DNA of 64,000 nucleotides, taken from assembly GCA_003508835.1 (NCBI GenBank), contig PUFA01000027.1:8246001-8310000 (forward strand), in the 5' to 3' direction. The notes beneath the pieces are model-generated. The model was given only the letters and a program-made list of their open reading frames with translations. It did not search any database and had not been told where the DNA came from. This document shows, in pieces, positions 11,912-23,019 of this stretch. Numbering within the stretch: the first letter of the stretch is position 1; the number at the start of each line of letters is the position of its first letter. This stretch comes from Eonycteris spelaea. Taxonomy: Eukaryota; Chordata; Mammalia; Chiroptera; Pteropodidae. Made by a program: the position numbers and the translations under genes.

Positions 11912-11977
11912 GAAGCTAAGCAGTCGGGCCTGGTTAGTACTTGGTGGGAGACCAAGCAGAATTCCAGGTGCTGTATA
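11912..11977 (+). pseudogene. 5S rRNA-like fragment (copy B), 5' truncated
   Basis: GAAGCTAAGCAG, then TCGGGCCTGGTTAGTACTTGG and GGGAGACC, then GGTGCTGTA match the 3' half of 5S rRNA with two 2-nt deletions. It keeps the 5S bases TCGGG, whereas the SINE copies A, C and D have TCAGG. There is no A tail, no 3' module and no visible target duplication, so it may be a 5S pseudogene fragment rather than a SINE; the alternative is a truncated short-form SINE. Confidence 0.7.
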
Positions 11978-12789
11978 TAAATAGCTAATGAGATTCCACC
12001 ATTATAACAGGCAAGGAAGCCTTAGCTTATAATAGATTCAATAAATAATTTGGTAGAATATGCTATTTAGACTTCTAGCTTTATTTCCAAAATTAGTGTG
12101 GCTGCCCTGAAATATGCACTGTGCTCAGTGCTTAGGTTTTGTCACTATTTCTTAAAATCTGGTAGGACAAGTACAGTTCCTATGCTAATCATAAAGGAGA
12201 TAACTATCATTAGCAATAATGACCTTGAGAAAAATCAGAAAATTTCTTGAGGAAACTTGAATCCATATTTTAAAGTGATTAAAAAAAAATGAAGTGCACC
12301 ATATAGATTCTTCCAAGTTCCAAACTTAGAACCTTTACCAAAAAAAGTTGTTTCATTAACGCTTTCCCTTCCTTCTCTGAAGGGAAATGATCACCAGGAT
12401 GCTGAAATGATCAATAATCACATTTTGTAATTAAAAATATTCATGTGGAAATTTGGTTACTTTCTTTGTCTCCAGTGAGACGCCAATATTCCAGGAAAGC
12501 AGTCAGTGTCTGTATTTGCTCACCAATTTATCCCAAACACAGGATTCCTCCTGCCAATTAGGTGTTAGGTATTACGAATTTAACGACTAATAGCAGACTT
12601 TAAAATTAAGTTCCAGGACCACTACTAATTTTACTTGGGTCATAAGAAACAGCCATTTAGTGTATTTTCACATCTATACAACCGGGATATGTCTATCTGT
12701 CGCCACCTCACAGAGCTGTTACTCGGATCACGTGGGAGAGAGAGAGCATTTATTTGTTTTGCAAAAGAAAGTGCGTTATAGACACCAGT
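11978..12789. other. Upstream intergenic segment
   Basis: Mixed AT-rich sequence leading up to the CpG island. No repeat family recognised; sequence becomes less AT-rich from about 12470 on. Could contain distal promoter elements of the downstream gene, but nothing specific is visible. Confidence 0.4.
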
Positions 12790-13990
12790 CCGGCACAGGC
12801 AGCTCAGGGCGGCTACTGAGGTACGCCCACGTCACCCGTTATGTAAGGGGACCGCCCGTCCGGTGTCCTCAGAAATCCCAGAACTGCGTCACTGGCCATC
12901 GCCCCGAGGAAGCCCTACAGTGCCCCGAGGATAGGCGGTGCAGGATGGGACCGCCCGAAGCTAGCTGTCCGCTGCAGAAAGAAACGGCTCCTGGGCTGAT
13001 ACCGGAAACCCCACCCGACGTCGCCAGACACCCTCCAGCTCTCGGCCGGTTCAAACGTGACCTTGTTTTGTGGTTGCTAGGAGACGCGGCTCCCGCACGC
13101 CCCCCACTGGCCGGCGCCCAGGCGAGCGCTGGAAGGGGGCGGGGCCGCGGCGGCACGGAAAGCGGTCGGCCCAGCACCGTTACGGCAGCTTGGCGCGCGG
13201 CGTCCACTCCGCGTCTCTCCAAGAGGCATTTCGGCTCCTATCACCGCCCAGGCCTCGCTGATGCCCCCGGCAGGTATCAGCGCGCCTCCCGAATGACTGT
13301 GAGCGACGTGGGATCTGAACGAGGGACGCATGGTGAGGTGAACTGCACCGAGGCGGGCGGCTGGTGTGGCCACGCCTTGTCGAGGGAGACAGGCTGGGCG
13401 GGTGCGGAGGGGAGAGGTGAAGGGATCGCGCTGCGGCACAGTGGGTCCCCGCGGTGCCGCACGCCTAGGGGTAGTGCAGCCGCGGGGAGCACCCCTCCCG
13501 ACAGCGGACAAAGGGTTAACGCGCCAGCAGTGACCGCGGGCCCCGGATGTGAGAGCCGCGGCTTGGCGTCCGTGGGCCGCGCTGCAGGTGCGCCCGGGCG
13601 GGCGGAGCAAGCGGGCAGGCGACCTGACGGATCCTCGGAGGTTACCACTGCCCTGCAGGGGCCGCTCGGCTTCCTCCGCGGGCGCCTTGTTTTCTAACTT
13701 AAGGGCAACAGGTGGTGCCTGTGGACCGAGAGAAGAGCCCAGCTCCGCCGCGCTGGGAGCGGCAGTTACTCTCACCGGTTTGGGCACGGGGGTGGGCGGA
13801 GCACGGACGGGCTGACGCGAGTGACCAATGGGATTTGCGCTCATGGGTGGGCCAGGAGGAGTGGGCGTGGCCAGAGTCTGAATCCACGGTTTCTAGTGCA
13901 GCAAGCGCCAGAACTGCGTGGAGAGCTAAGCCGAGCGGACGTGGGGTGCATCCACCCACCGCGTAGAAACGCCCACCAATGCTTTCTCGT
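12790..13990. promoter_or_regulatory. CpG island / promoter region of ARL4A
   Basis: Sharp rise in G+C and dense CpG against an AT-rich background, ending just before the 5' UTR splice donor at 14015. Visible elements include a GC box (GGGGGCGGGGCC, near 13136), CCAAT boxes (GACCAATGGG near 13823; CACCAATGC near 13974), GTGGGCGTGGCC (near 13861), and ACGTCACC (near 12829, CRE-like). No TATA box is obvious, as expected for a CpG-island promoter. Long open frames on both strands inside the island result from GC richness and lack of stops, not coding. The transcription start cannot be fixed from sequence; the cluster of CCAAT and GC boxes at 13790-13980 suggests one start close to 13900-13980. 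Confidence 0.88.
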
Positions 13991-14010
13991 TTGGACCCAG
14001 ACTCCAATTC

Positions 14011-14020
14011 GGGAGGTGAG
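14011..14020 (+). other. Splice donor of ARL4A 5' UTR exon
   Basis: GGGAG|GTGAG with the exon ending at 14015 is a good donor. It pairs with the acceptor ending at 14440 to give a 425-nt intron in the 5' UTR. Other donor-like sites in the island (CAG|GTATCA near 13273, CAG|GTGCGC near 13587) could serve alternative first exons; this is inference. Confidence 0.65.
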
Positions 14021-14440
14021 AGCATTGTGGTTTTGGGGTGTGGGGGGAGATGGGAGAGTACTAGTGACCTTGGGCATGCTTTTAAGTTTGTGGAATTAGA
14101 TCCGCAAGATAGGATTATGTGTTAGGAGTTTTCTGCCAAAACAAGACACTTGTGCGGTTACTGCGACCTGTACTGGTCTGACCGGGCTGTCTCTGGAATG
14201 AAGTCTTTGAAGTTTGGGGACCCAGCGGGGTGTAGAGAGGAGTCATTTTAGTGAATGTTAAAGAATTTCAGTCACATTGATTATTCTGTCGTTTGCCTCG
14301 GATTGCGTACGTTTAATATATCATTTGGTCTGTTTACTGAAGCAAGTTTTATCAGGTTCCTCGTGTTGTTTATTTTAGCACAAGAAAGAAAACAGTACAG
14401 TATTTCACAAGAATAACTTATTCATTTCCCCCCTCGGCAG
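14016..14440 (+). other. Intron in the ARL4A 5' UTR
   Basis: Bounded by GTGAG at 14016 and a strong acceptor: the pyrimidine tract CATTTCCCCCCTCGGCAG ending at 14440. The exon that follows (from 14441) holds 86 nt of 5' UTR without an ATG, then the whole coding region. This fits the arrangement I know for ARL4A, with noncoding first exons and an uninterrupted coding exon. Confidence 0.7.
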
Positions 14441-14526
14441 TTTTGTAGCTGGATCCCCTAGGAAGAGAAGTTCTAAAGCAGTGAGAAGAAAATATTTCAA
14501 TTTGGAACACTCGTTTGCAACTGGAA

Positions 14527-15129
14527 ATGGGGAATGGACTGTCAGACCAGACTTCTATCCTGTCCAGCCTGCCTTCATTTCAGTCCTTCCACATTGTTAT
14601 TCTGGGTTTGGACTGTGCTGGAAAGACAACTGTATTATACAGGCTGCAGTTCAATGAATTTGTAAATACCGTACCTACCAAAGGATTTAACACCGAAAAA
14701 ATTAAGGTAACCTTGGGAAATTCTAAAACAGTCACTTTTCACTTCTGGGATGTAGGTGGTCAGGAGAAATTAAGGCCGCTGTGGAAGTCGTACACCAGAT
14801 GCACAGACGGCATTGTGTTCGTTGTGGACTCCGTTGATGTTGAAAGGATGGAAGAAGCCAAAACTGAACTTCATAAAATAACCAGGATATCAGAAAATCA
14901 AGGAGTCCCCGTACTTATAGTTGCTAACAAACAAGACCTGAGGAACTCATTGTCTCTTTCAGAGATTGAGAAATTGTTAGCAATGGGTGAACTGAGCTCG
15001 TCTACTCCCTGGCATTTGCAGCCCACCTGTGCAATCATAGGAGATGGACTAAAGGAAGGACTTGAGAAACTACACGATATGATAATTAAAAGAAGAAAAA
15101 TGTTGCGGCAACAGAAAAAGAAAAGATGA
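14527..15129 (+). CDS. ARL4A: ADP-ribosylation factor-like GTPase 4A
   Basis: A 200-residue Arf-family small GTPase. Seen in the sequence: P-loop GLDCAGKT (27-34), switch I Thr51 in TKGFN, switch II WDVGGQ (74-79, Gln79), NKQD (134-137) for guanine specificity, and TCA (167-169). Gly2 allows N-myristoylation, and the basic tail from Lys188 to Arg200 is the polybasic/nuclear-localisation tail that distinguishes the ARL4 group. From memory it is nearly identical to human ARL4A, including length; Ser14 is Asn there. Known of the family: GTP-bound ARL4 proteins sit at the plasma membrane and recruit cytohesin/ARNO, promoting ARF6 activation and actin remodelling; ARL4A also binds ELMO and the golgin GCC88. 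Start chosen at the ATG followed by GGGAAT because Gly2 must follow Met; its context (G at -3, G at +4) is strong, and no ATG lies upstream in the exon. The frame is intact and unspliced. Expression is probably driven by the CpG island at 12790-13990. Confidence 0.98.
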   Translation: MGNGLSDQTSILSSLPSFQSFHIVILGLDCAGKTTVLYRLQFNEFVNTVPTKGFNTEKIKVTLGNSKTVTFHFWDVGGQEKLRPLWKSYTRCTDGIVFVVDSVDVERMEEAKTELHKITRISENQGVPVLIVANKQDLRNSLSLSEIEKLLAMGELSSSTPWHLQPTCAIIGDGLKEGLEKLHDMIIKRRKMLRQQKKKR

Positions 15130-15450
15130 ATGGTGATACCGTTCGTATCTGTGTGGAGTAGGTTTTCTCCGGTCTGATTTTGACAAATGGAAGAGTGTCT
15201 ACAGCTTGGTTTGCCTGCTTTCCCTGCCGGATGCTGTTAAAGCTTTGTTTTGTTGAACAGCTGCCCAACTCTGTTGCCCTGTGGAAGATGAGTAAATGCT
15301 GTGCTTCTTAAAATGGTCTCTTCTCCCTACCCCACAAATCTTTTTGGTACTACCATTTTGGGAAGCCAGCAAGGATAGTAAATTGACCAGAAAACAGTTG
15401 TGGGAATTTGACCTGAAGTTAGTGAAATAAAACTTTGAAGAATGTCTGCC
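15130..15450 (+). other. ARL4A 3' UTR (proximal form)
   Basis: Follows the TGA stop and runs to the first poly(A) signal. No conserved structure could be asserted by eye. Longer 3' ends are possible because further AATAAA motifs occur at 16779 and 17015. Confidence 0.65.
15426..15431 (+). terminator. Polyadenylation signal, ARL4A
   Basis: Canonical AATAAA about 300 nt after the stop codon, followed by a T/GT-rich stretch (TAGTGTTTTGTGCTTAT, 15451-15467) suited to the downstream element. Cleavage would fall near 15445-15455. Confidence 0.75.
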
Positions 15451-15553
15451 TAGTGTTTTGTGCTTATATCTTTTAGCGGGGAAGCCTTCACAAGTAAATT
15501 GCATACAAAGCTTTGTATGTTAAGATAAAATGCTAATGAATGGAAATGTTATG

Positions 15554-15616
15554 ATATCTATATATGTGTATATATATATGTATATATATACACACACACA
15601 TACATATGTATATAGT
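15554..15616. repeat. TA/TG/CA microsatellite
   Basis: A tract of TATATG, TATA and CACACA units just past the proximal poly(A) site; alternating purine-pyrimidine throughout and largely self-complementary. Confidence 0.92.
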
Positions 15617-18015
15617 TATATTGATCACATTGGTCCAATGAGTAAGGGACAAGGAGGAAGTGTTTGATTTTTTTAAGTTTTGGCCAAATGAATTTTGACA
15701 TTTTCTGATATCAAATAATGTAATACTATATCTTAATTCTAGACAATGTTTACATTGGTCTAAAAAAGATAAGATATTTGGGGCATATTCAAGTGCATGG
15801 ATCAGTTTTCCCAACAGCATGTTTTGGTGTGTAGTGTTCTACTTTTTAGAAATAGCCATGCGTCTATCTACACAGGTTTAAAACACCTTTTTGGGGGACT
15901 TAGGGCTGCTATAGAAATAATTTGTCGTTTCAAACCCTTTCACTTGGAGAACCTGAAATAACTGTTACATATGGTAAATTTGGTCATGTAGACTAATCAT
16001 AACTTCGTATGCTTAGAATATATGTATGGATTTATGAAGGAAGCAATTGATGAGTTCAGACAAGAGGATGTAATTACAATACCTGGTCTCTATTCCAGTT
16101 GTAAAATGTTTTATTATTTGCTGCCTGAACACAGATGTAGTTTTTCATATATTTTTGTAGTGTTTTGAGAGGAGCAAAAGGATTATAAACAACACCTGAT
16201 ACACTGAAGTGAAAATATAAGAGAGAAATTGTGCTCTGAGCTTTAATATTTTGTTTATAAATTGATCAGTGTTGCACAAGCACTCCAGTTCTGAATTATA
16301 AGGTAGAAAGAAATGATACAGTACTGAGAAAAGAGTTACGACTATATAAAATTAAGCAGAAAGTAGCAAAGCTATATTTTATGGAAATTCACTTGTGCTG
16401 TTTACATTGGAATCCAGAAATTCCTCTAAATTAAAAGGAGGACAAACCTTTATTTAATTCTTATCTATAGGCAAAGACGTAACTAACTTCCAGTATTATA
16501 TAAACAACAACATCATTTCTGTGTGTAAAGCCAAAAGCTATTTGTGCTGAAGATAACCAAAGGAAAAGCACTTTGCTGGCAAGATTTTATTTTATTTGGG
16601 TTTTTTAATTTAAATTTTTTTTTTTATTTTTTAGTGGCACAGTTGAGTTTTGGAATCTTGATTCTTGTTACACACAATGAAGTAGCTTCCTGTGGAGCTT
16701 TTTATATGTTAAATGTATCTGCACTAGTGACAGTCACTTAGAATGTTTATATTTCTAGAAATGTGAATAATAACTACCAATAAACTACTTGAGGCACTAG
16801 GAGAACAGTGTTTGAGTTTCAATGTATTTCCACTTTTTCTGCTGCTTTAAATTAGGTGTTTGAAAACTTAGACAGTGGGTGACATCATACAATAGTTTAT
16901 TTCTGCTCAAGTATGACTGGCACTGAAATCCGCTTCTTGGGAGGGTCTTTATTTTACCCTTTATTGATATGAAATCATGGTGTATACTATGAACCAATAG
17001 ATCCATGATGGATTAATAAAGCTGGCTGAAAAAAATATGTGAATCAATTTAGATTTTCAGCCTTTCTGTACTGTTTATGTACTTGCTATGTAAAATATAC
17101 ATATTTAATTATCTCTTGAAAGTTTAAGTCTGTTAACCCTTATTTTGTAGCCTAAGAATTTGATAAGCCAAGTCTATGTTATCTTAGTTTTTCATACTTA
17201 GTGAACAACGACAAAAAAATGATGTGAACACTATCTATAATGTACATTTTCAGTTACAAAACTCACTATCAGATTTACCAGGTCACTAAATTCCAGTTAT
17301 TCACCACCTATTCTAGCTGTTAATACCATAGGATGAGTCTCAAAATAAACTCAAGAGTTTAGACAATGTTTTATATCTAATTTTTTTATTAAGGTACACC
17401 TTTTCTAAAGCATAGTTCTAAAATATTTTCTTATATTTGAAGTTATTCAGTTTAATACCAAATATTAATCAAGGATCAGACAATTCTAATTTCAAATTAC
17501 TATATGTATATACACACACAAAAAACTTGATTCTTAGACTTAAAAGTTAAATGTCCAGAGTTGTTCTAAAATGTATTATAAACATTTGGGAAAAAAGTAG
17601 CCAGCGTAGATTCATTAAGAATCATAGAAAAATGAATAAATCTTTGGAAGCCAAAAAGTGGTTACTCGTATATGTATATACAGAATTACTAGTCTAGAAA
17701 AATGATACTTTATGAACCAAGGGAAAGGCATAGACCTAGAATGTTTTGTACAAGGTATTTGACACTTAAAGAGTGTTTCATTAATTATTCATGTTGACCT
17801 GGAGGAGGTTTTTGGTAGAATGTTTCAAGGTTCTATATAACAGTTTCATCAGTAGTACAAACATTTGTTTCATCAGTGAAAACACACAAAAAAATGTTTT
17901 TTTTAACATTTAACATGTAGCCAGTGCAACTTGGAATCTTGCACATACCATCATTTGAGGTTGAAATTTTACATCTGAGATTTAAACGTAGCAGAACATT
18001 CTATTAATGAATAGT
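15617..18015. other. Gene flank, no second gene seen
   Basis: AT-rich sequence, with AATAAA at 16779-16784 and 17015-17020 that could serve longer ARL4A 3' ends, and a T-rich tract near 16600-16632. Much of the region has no repeat I recognise, so it may be single-copy sequence. No coding frame. Confidence 0.45.
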
Positions 18016-18115
18016 GATGACTTAACATGGTGAATGTACTTAATGCCATGAAATTATATATCTAAAACAAATAAAAATGATAAATTTCATGTTATTTCAG
18101 TATAATTAATGGAAT
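18016..18115 (+). repeat. L1 3' end fragment
   Basis: ATGGTGAATGTACTTAATGCCATGAAATT and the following ATGATAAATTTCATGTTAT pattern resembles the extreme 3' end of an old L1. Confidence 0.5.
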
Positions 18116-18409
18116 ATTAAACATACACCATTTCAAAAAATCAGCTAAGAGTAGAGTGAGGGCAACCTGATTTAGAAACCAGATTTAGATACAAATTAAA
18201 TGGAAGACTGGGGTATTGAACTAAGTTAAAGCTTAGTATGAATCAATACAGCATACTAAACTAATAATGTTAAAATGTATGACAGAGATCATAGTCTCAA
18301 ATAACCATAGCTGAAGTATGTATCAAATTCTGTGTCTGCAGGTTAGAAATGTAGGAATACCCATATGGGAGGCTAATTTACTGTACCACAGTAAACTGTA
18401 CCGCTGGTA

Positions 18410-18620
18410 TATATATCAGCTTTAAACAGTATAAGCTTTGGAGTCCTATCTGGGTTCAAATCCTGGCTCTTCCACTATGTGACTTTTTGGCAAGTTTCTT
18501 GAAATGTCTCATTGCGAATACCCTCCTGGTGAAATGAAGATTCACAGAATTTTTAGGGGTTCGAAAGAAATATGTAAACTATTTTGCATATTTATTTGAT
18601 AAGAACTCAATAAATGGTAG
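18410..18620 (+). repeat. MIR SINE
   Basis: AGCTTTGGAGTCCTATCTGG, GGGTTCAAATCCTGGCTC and TCCACTATGTGACTTT follow the MIR consensus order, ending in an ACTCAATAAATGGTAG block. Confidence 0.75.
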
Positions 18621-18639
18621 ATATTATTGAATCAATGCA

Positions 18640-18885
18640 TGTTGAGAAGCAGTGTGGTACACTTGATAATGGGCATACAAGCCCAAGTTTGATCCTGGAT
18701 CAACCACTTACTAGTTTCATCTTGCACAATTTATTTAACTACTCTCAGCCTTAGTTTCTTCATTGGTAATGGAGGCGTATATAATTTAAGTTTAATTGGT
18801 TAAAGGGATTAAATGAAACAATGTATTACATTTAGCAGAGTACCTGACACACAGTAAACATTTAATTGATAGTTATTACTAATAG
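18640..18885 (+). repeat. MIR SINE
   Basis: Second MIR directly behind the first and in the same orientation: a GATCCTGGATCAACCACTTAC block, CTCTCAGCCTTAGTTTCTTC, AGGGATTAAATGAAACAATG and GTACCTGACACACAGTAAAC. Confidence 0.75.
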
Positions 18886-19690
18886 GAAAAATATTTTGTG
18901 ATGTTTGTTTAAAGAAAACTACTCTGAAGGGGACTATAAGAAAAAAGCTCTTAATATGCTTTTAGCACTCACATAGCATGGCACATAATGGTGGCTTGGT
19001 GGAACTTGGGAAAGACTAAACACACTGAATTTCCTTGAAATCTGGGTCATTTCCTTAAATTTCTAAAGCACCAATCTATTTTAGCAAATATAATTTCATT
19101 TCCCCCTGTAAGAAACAAACAATTTAAAATCATGGTTGTTTTCTGGTATAGATAAATCAAATTAGGATACTTTGCAGAAATTAAAAATCTGGAATTGTAC
19201 ATTGTGGTTCTTCAAAAAGCCTGAAGATTGCTATCAGTCAATTCACAAATTTTATCTAATGATAAGTAGGAATCTGTCTGCTGACACTTCAATGGAAACT
19301 TGGTGGTATTGTGGGGCACATCTGATGAGTATGGTGGTGTTTGTATTTGTGGGGCAGGTATGTGTACTGTGTTATTTCAATTATGTTCAGGTTTTCATCT
19401 TGTTTTTATGTGTTTATTTTACTAGATTTGAGATTACCCATATTAGGCATTGGATTATAAATTAGGTAGAAAATCCTGGGTTATTAGCCAAAATAAACCC
19501 ATACTTTTTGGGCCCTGTCTTCCCTAGCTCTGTAATAAGGAAGAAATTAAAGCATTAACATAACAGAAGAATTACCTGGAGCACCATCCCTCACCCCTTT
19601 CATTCCTGTTTGAAGACTAACTCAGGTAATGAAGCTTAGATATGTAAACTTAACCATTAAATTAACAAAATCTGTCATTTATCATGCTTA
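18886..19690. other. Intergenic, no gene seen
   Basis: Unassigned AT-rich sequence. A 97-codon open frame near 19172-19465 has no family resemblance. Confidence 0.45.
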
Positions 19691-19694
19691 AAAA

Positions 19695-19865
19695 TTAGGG
19701 GAGGTAGATAAGGGTAAAGGTGATCAAATATATGGTGATGAAATTTGACTTTGGGTGGTCAACACAATGAAATATACATATGATATATTTTTAAATTGTA
19801 CACTTAAAACATAGTTTTATTAACCAGTGTCATCCCAATATAATTTTAAAAAATTAAGATAAACT
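19695..19865 (+). repeat. L1 3' end, Laurasiatheria-like
   Basis: TTTGACTTTGGGTGGTCAACACAATG, a TTGTACACTTAAAAC block and ATTAACCAGTGTCATCCCAATA match an L1 3' tail that I associate with bats, carnivores and relatives. Diverged and without an open frame. Confidence 0.6.
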
Positions 19866-20149
19866 TTTAAATAATTTCAATACTGTAAAATTCAGGCCTT
19901 TTAAAAAAGTGCTTTTCAAAAAGCATAATATTTGCTTTATAGTAGGCATCCCATAAAACTTTGTTGAATGAACTTTAATTGATGCCAGCAAAAACACTGT
20001 CTTCTAAGTATCATAGCTTATAAATCTATACATATGTATATGTATACACAAAAGGGAGTGTTGCTTGTAAACTATGCTAAATATCCTAAGATGTATAGCA
20101 TTCTCAAAATGAGTGAAGGGAAATGTTGATTTATTTCAGTTATACTCTA

Positions 20150-22060
20150 GTTTTAAATAAAATTTTTTAACTTTATTATGACAAAATTCAAACTTATACA
20201 AAAGAAAAAATCACATAATAAACACCCAAGTATCTTTCATCTACTTTTAGTAATTATCAACTCATGGCCACTCTGGTTCCACTCCGGAAGTAGATGGAAT
20301 ATCTACTTCCTTCTCTGCCATGTTTCCTCTTCCCCCATTCTTGTATTACAATAATAAATTGTGGTATGTATCTCTAAAAGATAAACTTCCTTTTAAAAAG
20401 TAATCTCAATATTAGCATATGTAAAAATTAATATTCAAAATAATCAAATATTCAATATTTAGATTTCCCCAATTATTTTAAAGTTTTCGAAAATCTTTTT
20501 AGAATCAAGATCCAACTAGTAACAGTGCATACGCTGTGATTGGTTGATATGTGTCTCTACAGGGTCTCTTTCCTCCCTCCTCAAAGCCTTCTTCTGTCCA
20601 CTTTACTCCTCCCTTTCTCTCTCTTTTTTATTGCCGTTTATTTTTGTATAGTTTCCCACACTGGGTCTTGCTGAGTGCATCTCCTTTGTGGTGCTTAACA
20701 GGTGAGTCTGCATTCTCAATTTCCTTTTTTTTCTCCGAAACTATTTCAGTGGCAGTAGTGTTTTATACTTCCATCCATAGGTACTATGTCTGGTTGTCTC
20801 TCTTTTTGTGACGTTAGCAGTCAGTCATTCATGGTCCTTGTCTTAATTGATGATATCTAATACAACTGGGGTGATGGAAATATTCTGTCCAGTATGGTAG
20901 GCACTGTCCAGTATGGTAGGCACTAGCCACATGTGGTTACTGAGTGCTTGAAATGTAGCTGGTATGACAAAGGATGAAATTTCAAATTTTTGTTTAATTT
21001 TAATTAAATTTAAATAACAATAATTGGATGTGTCTACTGCATTGAACAAGGCTGATAGATTCATCAATTCAATGAGTGTTGCAAAATGGTGACATTTTAT
21101 ATTCTGCCATCGTCTTCATTAGTGAGCTGCAGTGTTTCTATAATTTGGTTATTCTGAGATTCATTTTTTAAAAGAAAGGCAAGGTAAATGTTTGTTTCTC
21201 TTGATTTACAAATTTTCAAAATGAGTTGGATCCTTAGCATCCTCCAAAGGTGACCAATGAGGTTTGTTTTGTTTTAAATATCATAACCTTATACATATTT
21301 GATATATTTCAATCCTTTGCAGTTTATTATCTCCATTTATACTGAAATTGACCTGTCTCTAAAAAACTGAGCCCTGTTGACATGCCTTCGTAATCTTTGA
21401 TTGTTCTGGTTTTACAAAAAGTTCCTTCCTTACCTTATTCATTTCTTACCCTACACCTGTTTTTCTAGGATCCTTTTGGTGGGAAATGATATATAGAGTT
21501 CACAGTATAAACTGCTGGATTTGCCATTATTTTTAGGCCCTTTCAGTAGGTAGAACTAGGACTTATTTTTTTTTTTAAAGATGTATCATTAATTCACACT
21601 GATGTTTCCTATTCAAAGCTTAAAATTCAGAATGGTAGGGTTTTTACTTAACCTTAATGATATTACCTATTATCTCTTTTCACCAATGCTAAAAATCCTA
21701 CATATCAGCCACACACATTTATTCCTCTGCTTTATATCACTCTAACCTCACCATAGTCTCAAAATAATAACAACACTACTACAGCATGTCGTTGCTATAA
21801 GTGGTTTAACAATACTCATAGTTCTTTTTGTCCTTAGGTTATACCTCACTAGGGATATTGTCAAATTCATGTATTTTAATGTGTGTGTGTGTTTTTTTTT
21901 TTTTAATGTGTGGTTATGCCACCAACTGGTATGTGTCTAGGTACATTTGTTTCACAAAATTTTTTATTTGCTTTGTGGAAATATTGACTCTGGCTTATTT
22001 AATATGTATAGTTCTTCCAATATATTTAAAATATTCAATTTGGAATTAAAAATTTACACA
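20150..22060 (+). repeat. Old L1 (L1M) fragment with an inserted transposon
   Basis: An ACACCCAAGTATCTTTCATC block near 20223, ATTATCAACTCATGGCC near 20253, the GATATGTGTCTCTACAGGGTCTC block near 20545, CTGTTGACATGCCTTCG near 21374 and a late CTAGGATCCTTTTGGTGG block follow one old L1 region. A MER1-like piece at 20865-21055 interrupts it. The right edge is uncertain. Confidence 0.6.
20865..21055. repeat. hAT (MER1-type) remnant inside L1
   Basis: ACTAGCCACATGTGGTTACTGAG, GCTTGAAATGTAGCTGG and a TTTAATTTTAATTAAATTT core are typical of a common nonautonomous hAT. It carries an exact 19-bp tandem duplication at 20885-20903 / 20904-20922. Confidence 0.65.
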
Positions 22061-22460
22061 CCATACTTTAGGAGGCTCTCTTTTATAAACTGAGCTACAT
22101 GAATATTTTCTAGGCAATTTTTTTTAGAGACTCATACTTTGCAGTGGAATTGTTTCATGAAAATTTAAGTTCACACAGTTTGTGGTGGAAGACATCTGAT
22201 ATAGAGTATTCTCTGGTCGAAAATGGACTCTTGCTGTCCACCTCTCTACATAATGTCAACAAAAATATGAATAGTCATTTAAAAAAAATTTTTTAATGCA
22301 GAAACTGAATAAGTAGCAAGTAATTAGAAATCATGAGCATCTAGTAGACCAAAATATTTTGTAAATATTAAAATGAGACATGTTTGTTTTCCTTAATTTG
22401 TCATTTACGTGTAGTAGATACCCTGACTTGGGTCAATGACAGAATGGAGTTTCCTAGAAC
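22061..22460. other. Intergenic, no gene seen
   Basis: Unassigned AT-rich sequence. Confidence 0.4.
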
Positions 22461-22464
22461 AACA

Positions 22465-22645
22465 TTGTTTCAAACTAGCTATACTTCAGAGTGGCTTAAG
22501 GAGCTTTTTAAGATCCTTAGACTCTGCCTGGACATTTTGAATCTGACCTCTAGGAGATAGAATCAGAAATTTATAATTCTAACTGTAGATTTTTAACACA
22601 CTCTTATTAGCCAGATTTAGAAACCATTGGTTTGTTGGAAATGAT
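22465..22645. repeat. MER5-like hAT remnant
   Basis: Blocks CAAACTAGCTATACTTCAGAG, a CTTAGACTCTGCCTGGACATT stretch and GCCAGATTTAGAAACCATTGG follow the MER5A-like pattern with inverted ends. Confidence 0.5.
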
Positions 22646-22749
22646 GGAGGAATGGTAGTTTTAGTGGCAGGAATAAAGGGGTCATAAGTGAAAGTGGCCT
22701 AGTAAAAATGTACCTATCTGTCTTTGATCCCTTTTCTTCTGTATGGTGG

Positions 22750-22772
22750 TATTTTTATTATTATTATTATTG
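22750..22772. repeat. (TTA)n microsatellite
   Basis: Short tract of TTA units. Confidence 0.9.
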
Positions 22773-22847
22773 GCTTGATACTGATGTCAAAATAACTAAA
22801 CTGAGAACATCCTCTGATCCAAGGATGTCTCATAACAGATGACTTAG

Positions 22848-23012
22848 CAAGGGTCCCCAGCCCCCGGGCCACAGACTGTTAGAAACAGGCCGCATAGCAG
22901 GAGGTGGGCAGCAGGCAAGCACGCTAGCAGCTAGCATCACCACCTCAGATCATCAGGCATTAGATTCTCATAGGAGCACTGGTCTCTGGTGCCAAAAGGT
23001 TGGGGACTGCTG
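22848..23012. mobile_element. Nonautonomous hAT transposon with terminal inverted repeats
   Basis: The left end CAAGGGTCCCCAGCC pairs with the reverse complement of the right end GGTTGGGGACTGCTG. Inside are GGCCGCATAGCAGGAGGTG and ATTAGATTCTCATAGGAGC, hallmarks of a familiar mammalian hAT element, here internally deleted to about 165 bp. CTTAG occurs just outside each end (22843-22847 and 23014-23018), apparently the residue of the 8-bp target duplication. Confidence 0.85.
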
Positions 23013-23019
23013 GCTTAGG

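Noticed and set aside
12660..13697. 345-codon open frame on the + strand, and frames of up to 255 codons on the - strand, in the CpG island
   Set aside because: Long frames occur in several phases on both strands because GC-rich DNA has few stops. The residues are Arg/Pro/Gly/Ala-rich without any domain, and the region is the promoter of ARL4A.
14515..14526. Start of ARL4A at a TTG four codons upstream
   Set aside because: The upstream codon is not ATG. The ATG at 14527 has a strong context and gives the Gly2 needed for myristoylation and the family's length of 200 residues.
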